This document shows, piece after piece, positions 1-6,829 of a stretch of DNA of 14,847 bases (position 1 is its first letter; the number at the start of each line of letters is the position of its first letter). Made by a program: the position numbers and the translations under genes. Below the pieces are notes generated by a model that was not told the DNA's origin, ran no database searches, and saw nothing but the letters and a program-made list of their open reading frames with translations. The stretch comes from Deltaproteobacteria bacterium (GTDB lineage: Bacteria > Desulfobacterota > Syntrophia > Syntrophales > Smithellaceae), in the NCBI GenBank assembly GCA_009668925.1, contig SBEK01000101.1, positions 1-14,847 on the forward strand. The letters run 5' to 3'.

Positions 1-2
1 TT

Positions 3-215
3 TTGATATTATTATTAATTTTATTAATTTCCGGCGCGACCGGCTATTCGTCCACATTGAGCTTCTTCCTGGTTTTATGCATATTATATATATGGATTTG
101 TTTCAGACTTTGTGATAGAAGGGCGGGGCTTTCGGGGGCCCTTGTGGAAGGACTCCTGGAAACAAGCTATATCATTGCCGGTTTTGCCGTTTTCTGCTGG
201 TTCGTTCTGGGTTGA
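3..215 (+). CDS. C-terminal part of an unidentified membrane protein (5' end outside or at the window edge)
   Basis: The reading frame is open to the first bases of the window and ends at TGA 213-215, so this is probably only the end of a longer gene; a TTG at position 3 is the first possible start but nothing upstream can be judged. The 70 visible residues are strongly hydrophobic. A leucine/isoleucine-rich start and a second hydrophobic run (about residues 19-36) are followed by a short polar loop with the basic stretch CDRRAG, then a final hydrophobic segment (about 55-70) that runs to the C-terminus. This suggests two or three membrane helices. I do not recognise a family. It lies 37 bases upstream of the lipoprotein gene on the same strand and could share its transcript. 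Confidence 0.55.
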   Translation: MILLLILLISGATGYSSTLSFFLVLCILYIWICFRLCDRRAGLSGALVEGLLETSYIIAGFAVFCWFVLG

Positions 216-252
216 GTTTGCGGTGTTTTAGCTTATGAAAGGAGAAAGATCA

Positions 253-843
253 ATGATCAGAAAATTCTTCATTCGATTTATCCTGTCTATTGTTGTGTTG
301 AGCGCAATGGCGTGCGGCGGATTGCGTTTTTCTCAACTCGACCCCGCGGCGAAAAATTATCATCCCAAGCGGATTGCCGTATTCCCTGCCGATGTCGGAA
401 CCTACGAAGAGGCTCGGAGTCATATTGAACAGATTGTGCCCGGCGTGTTGATGGAGAAGAAATGGTTCAGCGACATAACCGACACGGCAAGTTTGAATCG
501 CCAGCTTCAAGCCAATGAAGCTCTGAGAAAAGATACAACGGACTACCTGTCGAAGCTCCAGACATTGAATTATTCTGATCCCGCGCTCGCGAGGAATATC
601 GGCGAACTGACAAAAACGGATGCTTTCTTAATGGTTGCCGTTGATTACTGGAATTATACGGTGGAAAAAGATAAGAAACTGGCCAAGGTCAGCGTCGGAC
701 TCAAGCTGATCGATGCCGAAACGGGAAAAATGATGTGGAAGGCCGGCCATCATGTGGCCGATAGTTACATGTTGATCAAACCGGATTTGTCGGATGTTGC
801 CCGGTCCGTTGTCAAGGAAATGATCAACGAAATGCCGCACTGA
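253..843 (+). CDS. putative lipoprotein, GNA1162/CsgG-like fold
   Basis: A 196-residue predicted lipoprotein. The start at ATG 253 is chosen because AAAGGAGA lies 7 bases upstream; an in-frame ATG at 235 would put that ribosome site inside the gene. The N-terminus has basic residues (MIRKFFIR), a hydrophobic core and a lipobox-like SAMA-C with Cys21. The mature part begins with a linker and then KRIAVFPADVG, resembling the first strand of CsgG/TolB/GNA1162-type periplasmic domains. Later come TDAFLMVAVDYW and LKLIDAETGKMMWKAG; an 'alpha/beta strand, then D-x-x-TGK-x-x-W' pattern is typical of these lipoproteins. The family assignment rests on pattern only and the function is unknown; related proteins are outer-membrane-associated. 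Residue -3 of the lipobox is Ala rather than the usual Leu, so lipidation is likely but not certain. Confidence 0.75.
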   Translation: MIRKFFIRFILSIVVLSAMACGGLRFSQLDPAAKNYHPKRIAVFPADVGTYEEARSHIEQIVPGVLMEKKWFSDITDTASLNRQLQANEALRKDTTDYLSKLQTLNYSDPALARNIGELTKTDAFLMVAVDYWNYTVEKDKKLAKVSVGLKLIDAETGKMMWKAGHHVADSYMLIKPDLSDVARSVVKEMINEMPH

Positions 844-890
844 TGGTGCAGGCGGCAATCCATCAATCAAGATTTTAAATGGAGATTCGT

Positions 891-1112
891 ATGAAAGAAG
901 AAGTGCAAAAAGCGATAGACAAGGTTCGGCCCGGCCTGCAGGCGGATGGCGGCGATGTGGAGCTGGTTGATGTTACGCCGGACGGCGTGGTCAAAGTCAA
1001 ACTGACTGGCGCTTGCCGAGGCTGCCCGATGTCGCAGATGACCTTGAAGATGGGCATTGAAAAAGTTATTAAACAGCAGGTGCCCTCCGTCAAGGAAGTT
1101 GTATCCGTGTGA
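891..1112 (+). CDS. NifU-like C-terminal domain protein (Fe-S cluster scaffold/carrier)
   Basis: A 73-residue stand-alone NifU C-terminal (Nfu) domain. The start at ATG 891 has GGAG 6 bases upstream; ATG 879 is in frame but has no ribosome site. The sequence opens with MKEEVQKAIDKVRPGLQADGG, matching the family consensus in which a helix leads into the ADGGDVELVDV strand. The cluster-binding motif is C42-R-G-C45 followed by PMSQMTLK. Nfu domains hold a labile [4Fe-4S] cluster, bridged between two subunits by this CxxC, and pass it to target proteins. The IscU-like and central ferredoxin-like domains of full NifU are absent, as is usual for short Nfu proteins. The next gene encodes a ferredoxin needing two [4Fe-4S] clusters, which fits functionally. 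Confidence 0.92.
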   Translation: MKEEVQKAIDKVRPGLQADGGDVELVDVTPDGVVKVKLTGACRGCPMSQMTLKMGIEKVIKQQVPSVKEVVSV

Positions 1113-1150
1113 GTGCCGGCCGGAGTCGGACGAACGAGAAAAATTTATGA

Positions 1151-1351
<201 letters not shown>

Positions 1352-1373
1352 TAACTTTCAAAAGACGCTGATG

Positions 1374-1421
1374 TTGGGGGAATATCCGCCGCAACAGGCG
1401 GATCTTTCCCCAGCTTTTTTT
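1374..1421 (+). terminator. rho-independent terminator after ferredoxin gene
   Basis: The inner stem ATCCGCC (1384-1390) pairs perfectly with GGCGGAT around a GCAACA loop. It is extended by GGGGAA pairing with TTCCCC, with a small internal irregularity, and followed by CAGC and a run of seven T (1415-1421). It begins 22 bases after the ferredoxin stop. Confidence 0.85.
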
Positions 1422-1456
1422 AAGGCAAAATTTTTTCGCCGGCGGATTATTTCTCA

Positions 1457-1474
1457 ATGGCCGAAAGGCCGCAT
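1457..1474 (+). other. short GAAA-capped hairpin in tmk leader
   Basis: ATGGCC-GAAA-GGCC-G-CAT forms a small stem with a GNRA-type tetraloop, 50 bases upstream of the tmk start. The function is unknown; it is too short and lacks a T run, so it is not a terminator. Confidence 0.35.
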
Positions 1475-1523
1475 GTACCCTTGATCATCCATCCACATAA
1501 GACCTGGCTTCGGAGAAACATCC

Positions 1524-2171
1524 ATGGATAAATTCATCACGTTTGAAGGCGTCGAGGGATCCGGCAAGTCCACTCAATTGAAGCTTCTGGGTGCGTACCT
1601 GATAGAGAAGAATGTGCGCGTGGTCATGACGCAGGAACCGGGCGGGACGGCCATCGGCCGCAGGATCGGCGATATTCTTTTCAACCGCGGACACCGGGCC
1701 ATGTGCCCTGAAACGGAACTGCTCCTGTTTTGCGCGGCCCGTGCCCAACATGTCAGAGAAGTGATCCGGCCCGCGCTCGCAGACGGGAAATACGTTTTGT
1801 GCGACAGATTCTCCGATGCGACATTCGCCTATCAGGCCGCAGGTCGCGGGCTTGCTGCCGATTTCATCGAAACGATCAATGATTACTGCGCCCTGCACTT
1901 GAAACCGGCATTGACCCTGCTTTTTGATTTACCCGTGGAAACCGGCCTGCGCCGGGCCGGCAGACGTGATGCCGAACTTGCCGATCCCTCTTCGGCGGAT
2001 CGCTTTGAAAAAGAAGCCCTTGATTTTCACATCCGGGTGCGGCAAGCCTATTTGACCCTTTGCGCCTATGATCCTGAACGTTTCCGGATCATCGATGCCT
2101 CGCGGACGGTGGATGAGATCGCCGGTGATGTCCGCAGGCACGTGATGGAGTTCATGGGCAGGCAGTGCTGA
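1524..2171 (+). CDS. tmk: thymidylate kinase (dTMP kinase)
   Basis: A 215-residue dTMP kinase that converts dTMP and ATP to dTDP in the cytoplasm, an essential step of dTTP synthesis. The start at ATG 1524 has CGGAGA upstream. The P-loop is G9-VEGSGKST-17, directly after the FITFEG strand. QEPGGTAIG (37-45) forms the dTMP-binding region, with the usual E-P-G-G. The DR(x) motif is C93-D-R-F96, followed by SDATFAYQ. The lid region is RRAGRRDAELADP with several arginines, and the motif DRFEKEALDFH follows it. The length is normal for bacterial enzymes. It leads an apparent operon with holB only 22 bases downstream, a pairing common in bacteria because both serve DNA replication. Confidence 0.96.
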   Translation: MDKFITFEGVEGSGKSTQLKLLGAYLIEKNVRVVMTQEPGGTAIGRRIGDILFNRGHRAMCPETELLLFCAARAQHVREVIRPALADGKYVLCDRFSDATFAYQAAGRGLAADFIETINDYCALHLKPALTLLFDLPVETGLRRAGRRDAELADPSSADRFEKEALDFHIRVRQAYLTLCAYDPERFRIIDASRTVDEIAGDVRRHVMEFMGRQC

Positions 2172-2193
2172 ATCGGATGGGTTCAATTTCAAT

Positions 2194-3174
2194 ATGTCTT
2201 TTGCAGATATTTACGGTCATTCAAAACAAGTCGGCATGCTGAAAAAGGCTCTGGCCGGCGGGCGCGTCGGACAGTCTTATATCTTCAGCGGACTTGCCGC
2301 TATCGGGAAGAAGACACTGGCGATAGCCTTTGCCCAGGCGCTCAACTGTGAAAATGCAGCCCTGAAGAATGATTCCTGCGATGCGTGTCCCTCCTGCCTC
2401 AAAATGATTCACGGGAATCATCCCGACATTCTTCTCGTGACGACGGAAGCGCAATTTATTCGCATTGACGCCATTCGTGATATTCAGCGGCAGATGACGT
2501 TTAAACCGCTGGAAGGGCGAAAACGCCTGTGCATCATCGATGATGCGGATAAAATGAATGAGCAGGCCGCGAATGCTCTTTTGAAAACGCTGGAGGAACC
2601 GTCGGCCGATGACGTCATTATCCTGGTAACCTCCCGTCCTTACTGGCTGCCGCAGACTATTCTTTCGCGGTGCCGGCATTTGCGCATGAATCCCCTGCCG
2701 TCCGATACCGTGGCGCGGTTTCTGGTCGAACAGAATCATCTGGACCCTTCCAAGGCCTTATTGCTCGCTTCTCTGTCCGGAGGATCGATTGGACAGGCCC
2801 AGGCCCTCAACTCGGAAGACATGATTGCTTTTCGGGCAGAGCTGGGCCGTCTGCTGACCGTGACAAGCCGGAATGATCCGCTCGGCCTTTTGATCCTGTC
2901 GTCTTTTCTGGGTCAGGACAAGAAGGAAATCAAGCAGGGGCTCGCGGTTTTGAACACGTACTTTCGTGATGCGCTGGTTTATAAAGAAACAGCCAAACCT
3001 TCGATGATCATCAACGCGGACAGTCTGCCGGTCGTCTCCTCGCTGGCCCGCCGTCTGCGGGGAGAGCAGCTTCTGCAGAACATCGCTCAGGTTGTGAAGG
3101 CGAGCGAGACGATCGAAATGAATGTGAACAAATCGTTGACATTAGAGACAATGGCATTTAAGCTTCATCTGTAA
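2194..3174 (+). CDS. holB: DNA polymerase III subunit delta' (clamp loader)
   Basis: A 326-residue clamp-loader subunit of the AAA+ family, acting with delta and gamma/tau to place the beta clamp on DNA. It begins MSFADIYGHSKQV, matching the family's 'F.di.Gq..' start. The P-loop region is G33-LAAIGKK-40, with Lys in place of the final Ser/Thr, as in many delta' proteins that do not hydrolyse ATP. Four zinc ligands follow (Cys52, 62, 65 and 68). Then come IIDDAD (Walker B position), ALLKTLEEP (128-136) and the arginine-finger motif SRC (158-160). The C-terminal third is the less conserved collar domain. The ribosome site is weak (GGATGGG upstream), suggesting coupling to tmk. The next gene, ricT, starts 24 bases after the stop. 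Confidence 0.94.
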   Translation: MSFADIYGHSKQVGMLKKALAGGRVGQSYIFSGLAAIGKKTLAIAFAQALNCENAALKNDSCDACPSCLKMIHGNHPDILLVTTEAQFIRIDAIRDIQRQMTFKPLEGRKRLCIIDDADKMNEQAANALLKTLEEPSADDVIILVTSRPYWLPQTILSRCRHLRMNPLPSDTVARFLVEQNHLDPSKALLLASLSGGSIGQAQALNSEDMIAFRAELGRLLTVTSRNDPLGLLILSSFLGQDKKEIKQGLAVLNTYFRDALVYKETAKPSMIINADSLPVVSSLARRLRGEQLLQNIAQVVKASETIEMNVNKSLTLETMAFKLHL

Positions 3175-3198
3175 GAAGCAAACTTGACGGGATGTAAT

Positions 3199-3966
3199 GT
3201 GTTGACCAATATCATTGGAGTTAAATTTAAGAAGGAAGGCAGAATCTACAATTTTGACGCCGGCGACCTGATCGTGCAGAAACATGACCAGGTGCTGGTC
3301 AATACGGACAACGGCGTCTCACTGGGAGTCGTTGTAACCGACGTCCAGCGATGTGAATCCGCTCAGCTGCCTCCCAATCTGAAAAATGTTCTGCGTAAAG
3401 CAACGGCGGAGGATCTGCGGGCCAGGGAAGAGCTGGAAATGATCGAAGAGGATGCTCGGAAATACTGCATCGACAAGATTCATGAAAAAAGTCTGGCCAT
3501 GAAATTGATTACGGTGGAGTGCCTCTTTGACAAAAGCAAAATGATCTTTTACTTCACTGCGGAAAACCGGGTGGATTTTCGCGAACTGGTTAAAGATCTC
3601 GTCGGCAAATTCAAAACCAGAATTGAACTCAAGCAAATCGGCGCCCGCCAGGAAGCAAGGATCGTCAAAGGTCTCGCGGTCTGCGGACGAACCGTCTGCT
3701 GTGCGGGCATTCTGCAAAATCTGGATCGTGTCACCGTTAAAATGGCGAAAGAACAAAGTATGTCGCTGAATCCGGAAAAAATATCCGGTTTATGCGGCCG
3801 CCTGATGTGCTGTCTGTCCTTTGAACATAACGGATATGCCGGCGCCAAGAAATGCGCCCGGGAAGCGAAAGCCGAGACGGCCGCACCGGAAGAAAACGAA
3901 ACGCCGCAGCCAAAACATAAGATTACGAATGCGCGGGAAACAAGCAGGAAGCGCAGCGAGTCCTAA
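3199..3966 (+). CDS. ricT: RicT/PSP1 C-terminal domain protein (YaaT family)
   Basis: A protein of about 255 residues in the PSP1/YaaT (RicT) family. In Bacillus, RicT works with RicA and RicF in a cluster-bearing complex affecting mRNA processing; in Desulfobacterota its role is not established. The N-terminal part (IIGVKFKKEGRIYNFDAGDL) is the PSP1 opening, and TVECLFDKSKMIFYFTAENRVDFRELVKDL is its core. The diagnostic cysteines are VCGRTVCC (162, 167, 168 from GTG 3199) and LCGRLMCC (199, 204, 205), the [4Fe-4S]-associated positions in this family. The tail after about residue 215 is charged and low in complexity. The start is uncertain: GTG 3199, TTG 3202 and TTG 3184 are in frame and none has a strong ribosome site. 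Placement between holB and metG is typical for the family. Confidence 0.88.
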   Translation: MLTNIIGVKFKKEGRIYNFDAGDLIVQKHDQVLVNTDNGVSLGVVVTDVQRCESAQLPPNLKNVLRKATAEDLRAREELEMIEEDARKYCIDKIHEKSLAMKLITVECLFDKSKMIFYFTAENRVDFRELVKDLVGKFKTRIELKQIGARQEARIVKGLAVCGRTVCCAGILQNLDRVTVKMAKEQSMSLNPEKISGLCGRLMCCLSFEHNGYAGAKKCAREAKAETAAPEENETPQPKHKITNARETSRKRSES

Positions 3967-3970
3967 GGAG
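3966..3970 (+). promoter_or_regulatory. ribosome binding site deciding the metG start
   Basis: AGGAG begins on the last base of the ricT stop codon (TAA 3964-3966) and lies 12 bases before ATG 3983. It supports that start over the in-frame upstream extension to 3821, which would overlap the end of ricT with a lysine/arginine-rich out-of-frame stretch. Confidence 0.75.
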
Positions 3971-3982
3971 CTTTATATCATC

Positions 3983-5878
3983 ATGTCCAAACCGTTTTAC
4001 ATTACGACGCCCATTTATTACGTAAACGCTTCGCCGCATATCGGGCATGCCTATACAACCGTCGTCGCCGATGTCCTGGCGCGTTACGCCCGCATGGCGG
4101 GACGGGAAACCTTTTTTGTTACCGGCACGGACGAACATGGCGACAAAATCGCCGAAGCGGCGCAGAAGGCGGGCATAACACCTAAGGAATACGCCGACGG
4201 CATCAGCGCGCAGTTTCGCAATCTGTGGCCCCAGCTGGCCATCACCAACGATTATTTTATCCGGACAACCGACGCCAATCATGTCCAAACCGTTCGTTCA
4301 ATTTTACAGAAAGTCTATGACGCGGGCGATATCTACTTCGGAGCCTACGAAGGGTTTTATTGTGTAGGGTGTGAACGCTTTTATATGGAAAAAGAGCTCG
4401 TGGACGGCAAATGTCCCGACCATCAAACCGCGCCCGAGCATCGCAAAGAGAGCAATTACTTCTTCCGCATGAGCAAATATCAGGATTGGCTGATCGGGCA
4501 TATTCAGGATCATCCGGACTTCATTCGGCCGGAGAGATATCGTAACGAAGTAGTGGCTTTTTTGCGGGATCCTCTGGAAGACCTTTGCATCTCTCGTCCC
4601 AAAACGCGCCTGACATGGGGTATTACGCTGCCGTTTGATGATCAGTATGTCACCTATGTCTGGTTTGACGCGCTGATCAACTATGTGACGGCTATCGGTT
4701 ACCCTGATGGACCGAATTTCAAAAAATTCTGGCCCCAAGCCCAGCACCTGATTGCCAAGGATATTTTGAAACCACACGGCATTTACTGGCCCACGATGCT
4801 CAAAGCCGCAGGCATTGATCCCTATCAGCACCTGAATGTTCACGGATACTGGAATTCCGATCAAAGCAAGATGTCCAAGAGCCTGGGAAATGTCGTCCGG
4901 CCGCTGGATCTGAAAGATAAGTACGGGTTAGACGCCTTTAGATACTTTTTGCTGCGCGATATGGTGTTCGGTCTGGATTCCAACTTCTCTGAAGAGGCGT
5001 TTGTCTCTCGCTTGAACTCCGACCTCGCCAACGACCTCGGCAATCTTGTCAGCCGAGCCGTCACCATGGCCATCAAATACTGCGATGGAAAGATCCCCCG
5101 GCCGCCCGCAGATTCACTGGAAAGAAAGCTCCCGGAGCTGGCTCAAAAAACGGTGGTGGAAGTGGAGGCCTGCTTTGCCGACATGTCGCTGCATAAGGCC
5201 CTGATGGCCGTTTGGGAACTCATCAGCGCAGCCAACAAATACATCGTCGAAAATGAGCCCTGGTCCCTGGCCAAAGACCCGGCGAACCAGGAAAAACTCG
5301 TGGCGATCATGTACCGGTTGCTGGAAGCGCTGCGCGCCATCGCGATCTTGGTTTCTCCGTTCATGCCGCAAGCGGCTGAAAAAATTCTGAGTCACATCGG
5401 ACTTGCAGCATCGCAAAAAATGAATCCGGATGTCATCCGGATGAACGAACCGCTGCCCGCCGGCAACGCGCTCACCCGCGGTGAATCGCTGTTCCCGCGT
5501 GTCGGTGCGGAGAAGGAACCGGCGCCGGCCCCCAAAAAGGCGGCCGTCGATTTAAAGCCGGAAATCGACTATGACGAATTTGGTAAAATTGACTTGCGCG
5601 TTGCCAAAATCCTCGCGGCCGAACCTGTCCCGAAGTCCAATAAATTGATCAAGCTGCGCATTGATATTGGAGAAGAACGGACCATTGTCGCCGGAATCGG
5701 CAAAGATTATAAGCCGGAAGAGCTTATCGGCAAATCGATCGTCATCGTCGCCAACCTGAAACCGGCAAAATTGATGGGCGTGGAATCGCACGGCATGTTG
5801 CTGGCGACGGACGGCACCGCCGGACTGACACTCCTGGGATTTGACCGGGAACCGAAAACAGGAGCAAAAATTCGTTAG
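3983..5878 (+). CDS. metG: methionyl-tRNA synthetase with C-terminal tRNA-binding domain
   Basis: A 631-residue class I aminoacyl-tRNA synthetase that charges tRNA-Met. It starts MSKPFYITTPIYYVN with the HIGH motif at residues 19-22. A single zinc knuckle has ligands Cys127, Cys130, Cys144 and His147, the C-x2-C...C-x2-H form seen in Thermus-type enzymes. TWGITLPFDD and YVWFDALINY belong to the connective and catalytic regions. KMSKS is at 296-300 and is followed by LGNVV. The anticodon-binding helical domain covers about 330-490. An Ala/Pro/Lys linker (EKEPAPAPKKAA) leads to an EMAP/Trbp111-type OB-fold domain from about 527 to the end (GKIDLRVAKI ... LKPAKLMGVESHGMLLA), which promotes dimerisation and tRNA binding. 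It is the last gene of the operon, ending at a strong terminator. Confidence 0.97.
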   Translation: MSKPFYITTPIYYVNASPHIGHAYTTVVADVLARYARMAGRETFFVTGTDEHGDKIAEAAQKAGITPKEYADGISAQFRNLWPQLAITNDYFIRTTDANHVQTVRSILQKVYDAGDIYFGAYEGFYCVGCERFYMEKELVDGKCPDHQTAPEHRKESNYFFRMSKYQDWLIGHIQDHPDFIRPERYRNEVVAFLRDPLEDLCISRPKTRLTWGITLPFDDQYVTYVWFDALINYVTAIGYPDGPNFKKFWPQAQHLIAKDILKPHGIYWPTMLKAAGIDPYQHLNVHGYWNSDQSKMSKSLGNVVRPLDLKDKYGLDAFRYFLLRDMVFGLDSNFSEEAFVSRLNSDLANDLGNLVSRAVTMAIKYCDGKIPRPPADSLERKLPELAQKTVVEVEACFADMSLHKALMAVWELISAANKYIVENEPWSLAKDPANQEKLVAIMYRLLEALRAIAILVSPFMPQAAEKILSHIGLAASQKMNPDVIRMNEPLPAGNALTRGESLFPRVGAEKEPAPAPKKAAVDLKPEIDYDEFGKIDLRVAKILAAEPVPKSNKLIKLRIDIGEERTIVAGIGKDYKPEELIGKSIVIVANLKPAKLMGVESHGMLLATDGTAGLTLLGFDREPKTGAKIR

Positions 5879-5893
5879 ATGGGATCATCGACT

Positions 5894-5934
5894 GAAAAAA
5901 AGGGCGGCCTCTTTTAATAAGGCCGCCTTTTTTT
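5894..5934 (+). terminator. strong terminator shared by convergent metG and dsbC-like genes
   Basis: An A-rich left arm ending GGGCGGCCT pairs with AGGCCGCC plus seven T, around the loop CTTTTAATA, with one extra G bulged in the left arm. The run of A on one side and T on the other makes it work in both directions. It lies 16 bases after the metG stop and 18 bases from the end of the convergent minus-strand gene. Confidence 0.93.
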
Positions 5935-5951
5935 GATTGATCAACGAGACT

Positions 5952-6653
5952 TCACTTTCCCAATAATTTTTCTATAGCCGGTTGATCGAAACCGGGGACA
6001 ACTTGACCTTTGATATAAAACAGTGGCGTCGCCTGCACGCCGACTTGCGCACTGATCTGCCGATGATTTTTCAGCGCGGCTTCGACGGCTTGATCACTGC
6101 ATTGATTCAGTTGGACATTCCCGTCCAGTTTCCCGCCCAGAGCATCCTCATAGGCTGCGACCTTATCCTGCGAGCAGAAAATGTGCCGGATCTTCTTTGC
6201 CGAGTCTTCGGACAGGGGGTAGAAGAAAGCATACAGCGTTACATCTTTCTTTCGCGAATTAAAAAAATTGAAAGACAATCGGCAATAGTGGCAATTCGGA
6301 TCAATGAATTCCACAACCGGGATCTTACCGTCTCCTATTTTTAACGCCTGGTCCAGAGAAAGATTCGTCAACTTGGCGGCCATTTTTTTCGCGATGCTTT
6401 CCTGGGTCAGGTTATTGTTGTCCCTGGAAATCATGCTGCCCACGAGAATCACATCACCTTCGGCAAGGTAGTAATAAACCTGCCGTCCATTGTAGACTTC
6501 ATAGACACCCGGAACGGACGTCTTGGCAAAGGTTTGATATTTGTGCTGCGAGAAGCTCTTTTTAAACTGCTCCTCCGGGGACAGCTTTTGGGCTGTTGAG
6601 CATCCTGGCAACAATAAGAAAACCATTACAAGGGTGATCCACAAATTTTTCAC
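5952..6653 (-). CDS. DsbC-like thiol:disulfide isomerase, predicted lipoprotein
   Basis: A 233-residue protein read from GTG 6653, chosen because AAAAGGAGT lies 8 bases upstream and because the longer in-frame version would start inside the promoter. A signal peptide ends in the lipobox L15-P-G-C18; Ser19 after the Cys predicts the outer membrane. Residues 47-75 (VPGVYEVYNGRQVYYYLAEGDVILVG) match the DsbC N-terminal dimerisation domain. The thioredoxin-fold catalytic domain has FIDPN-C121-H-Y-C124, a cis-Pro loop T209-P210 followed by LFYIKGQVVPGF, and Cys160 and Cys185, which correspond to the structural disulfide of E. coli DsbC. The family reduces or shuffles wrong disulfides in exported proteins and is kept reduced by DsbD. 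Two points are unusual: the lipid anchor (E. coli DsbC is soluble) and CHYC instead of CGYC. No dsbD is in the window. Confidence 0.9.
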   Translation of the reverse strand: MKNLWITLVMVFLLLPGCSTAQKLSPEEQFKKSFSQHKYQTFAKTSVPGVYEVYNGRQVYYYLAEGDVILVGSMISRDNNNLTQESIAKKMAAKLTNLSLDQALKIGDGKIPVVEFIDPNCHYCRLSFNFFNSRKKDVTLYAFFYPLSEDSAKKIRHIFCSQDKVAAYEDALGGKLDGNVQLNQCSDQAVEAALKNHRQISAQVGVQATPLFYIKGQVVPGFDQPAIEKLLGK

Positions 6654-6682
6654 GTAAATGACTCCTTTTGAAAAGATTGCGA

Positions 6683-6711
6683 AGTATAAAATCAATGAGG
6701 CACCCTGTCAA
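6683..6711 (-). promoter_or_regulatory. near-consensus sigma-70 promoter of the dsbC-like gene
   Basis: On the minus strand TTGACA (6706-6711) and TATACT (6683-6688) are 17 bases apart. The start of transcription would fall near 6676, giving a leader of about 20 bases that contains the AAAAGGAGT ribosome site at 6661-6669. Confidence 0.85.
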
Positions 6712-6750
6712 TTGTTATATGTTTTAAAGCACCGCCTCCTATATTGTTCG

Positions 6751-6779
6751 TTGAATCTTTTTGCAAATATCGCTATTGT
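6751..6779 (+). promoter_or_regulatory. weak candidate promoter of the STAS-decarboxylase gene
   Basis: TTGAAT (6751-6756) and TATTGT (6774-6779) are 17 bases apart, each matching four of six consensus bases. It is the best pair seen in the 118 bases between the divergent promoter and ATG 6830, but weak enough that the gene may use another sigma factor. Confidence 0.3.
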
Positions 6780-6829
6780 TTTTCCAACAAGTCATTCCCC
6801 AGCAGATCGACTATAGGAAGGGATTCACC

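Noticed and set aside
3821..3982. In-frame upstream extension of metG (54 codons)
   Set aside because: It overlaps ricT, is rich in Arg/Lys from out-of-frame reading, and the ribosome site plus the family's N-terminus (MSKPFYITTPIYYVN) fix the start at 3983.
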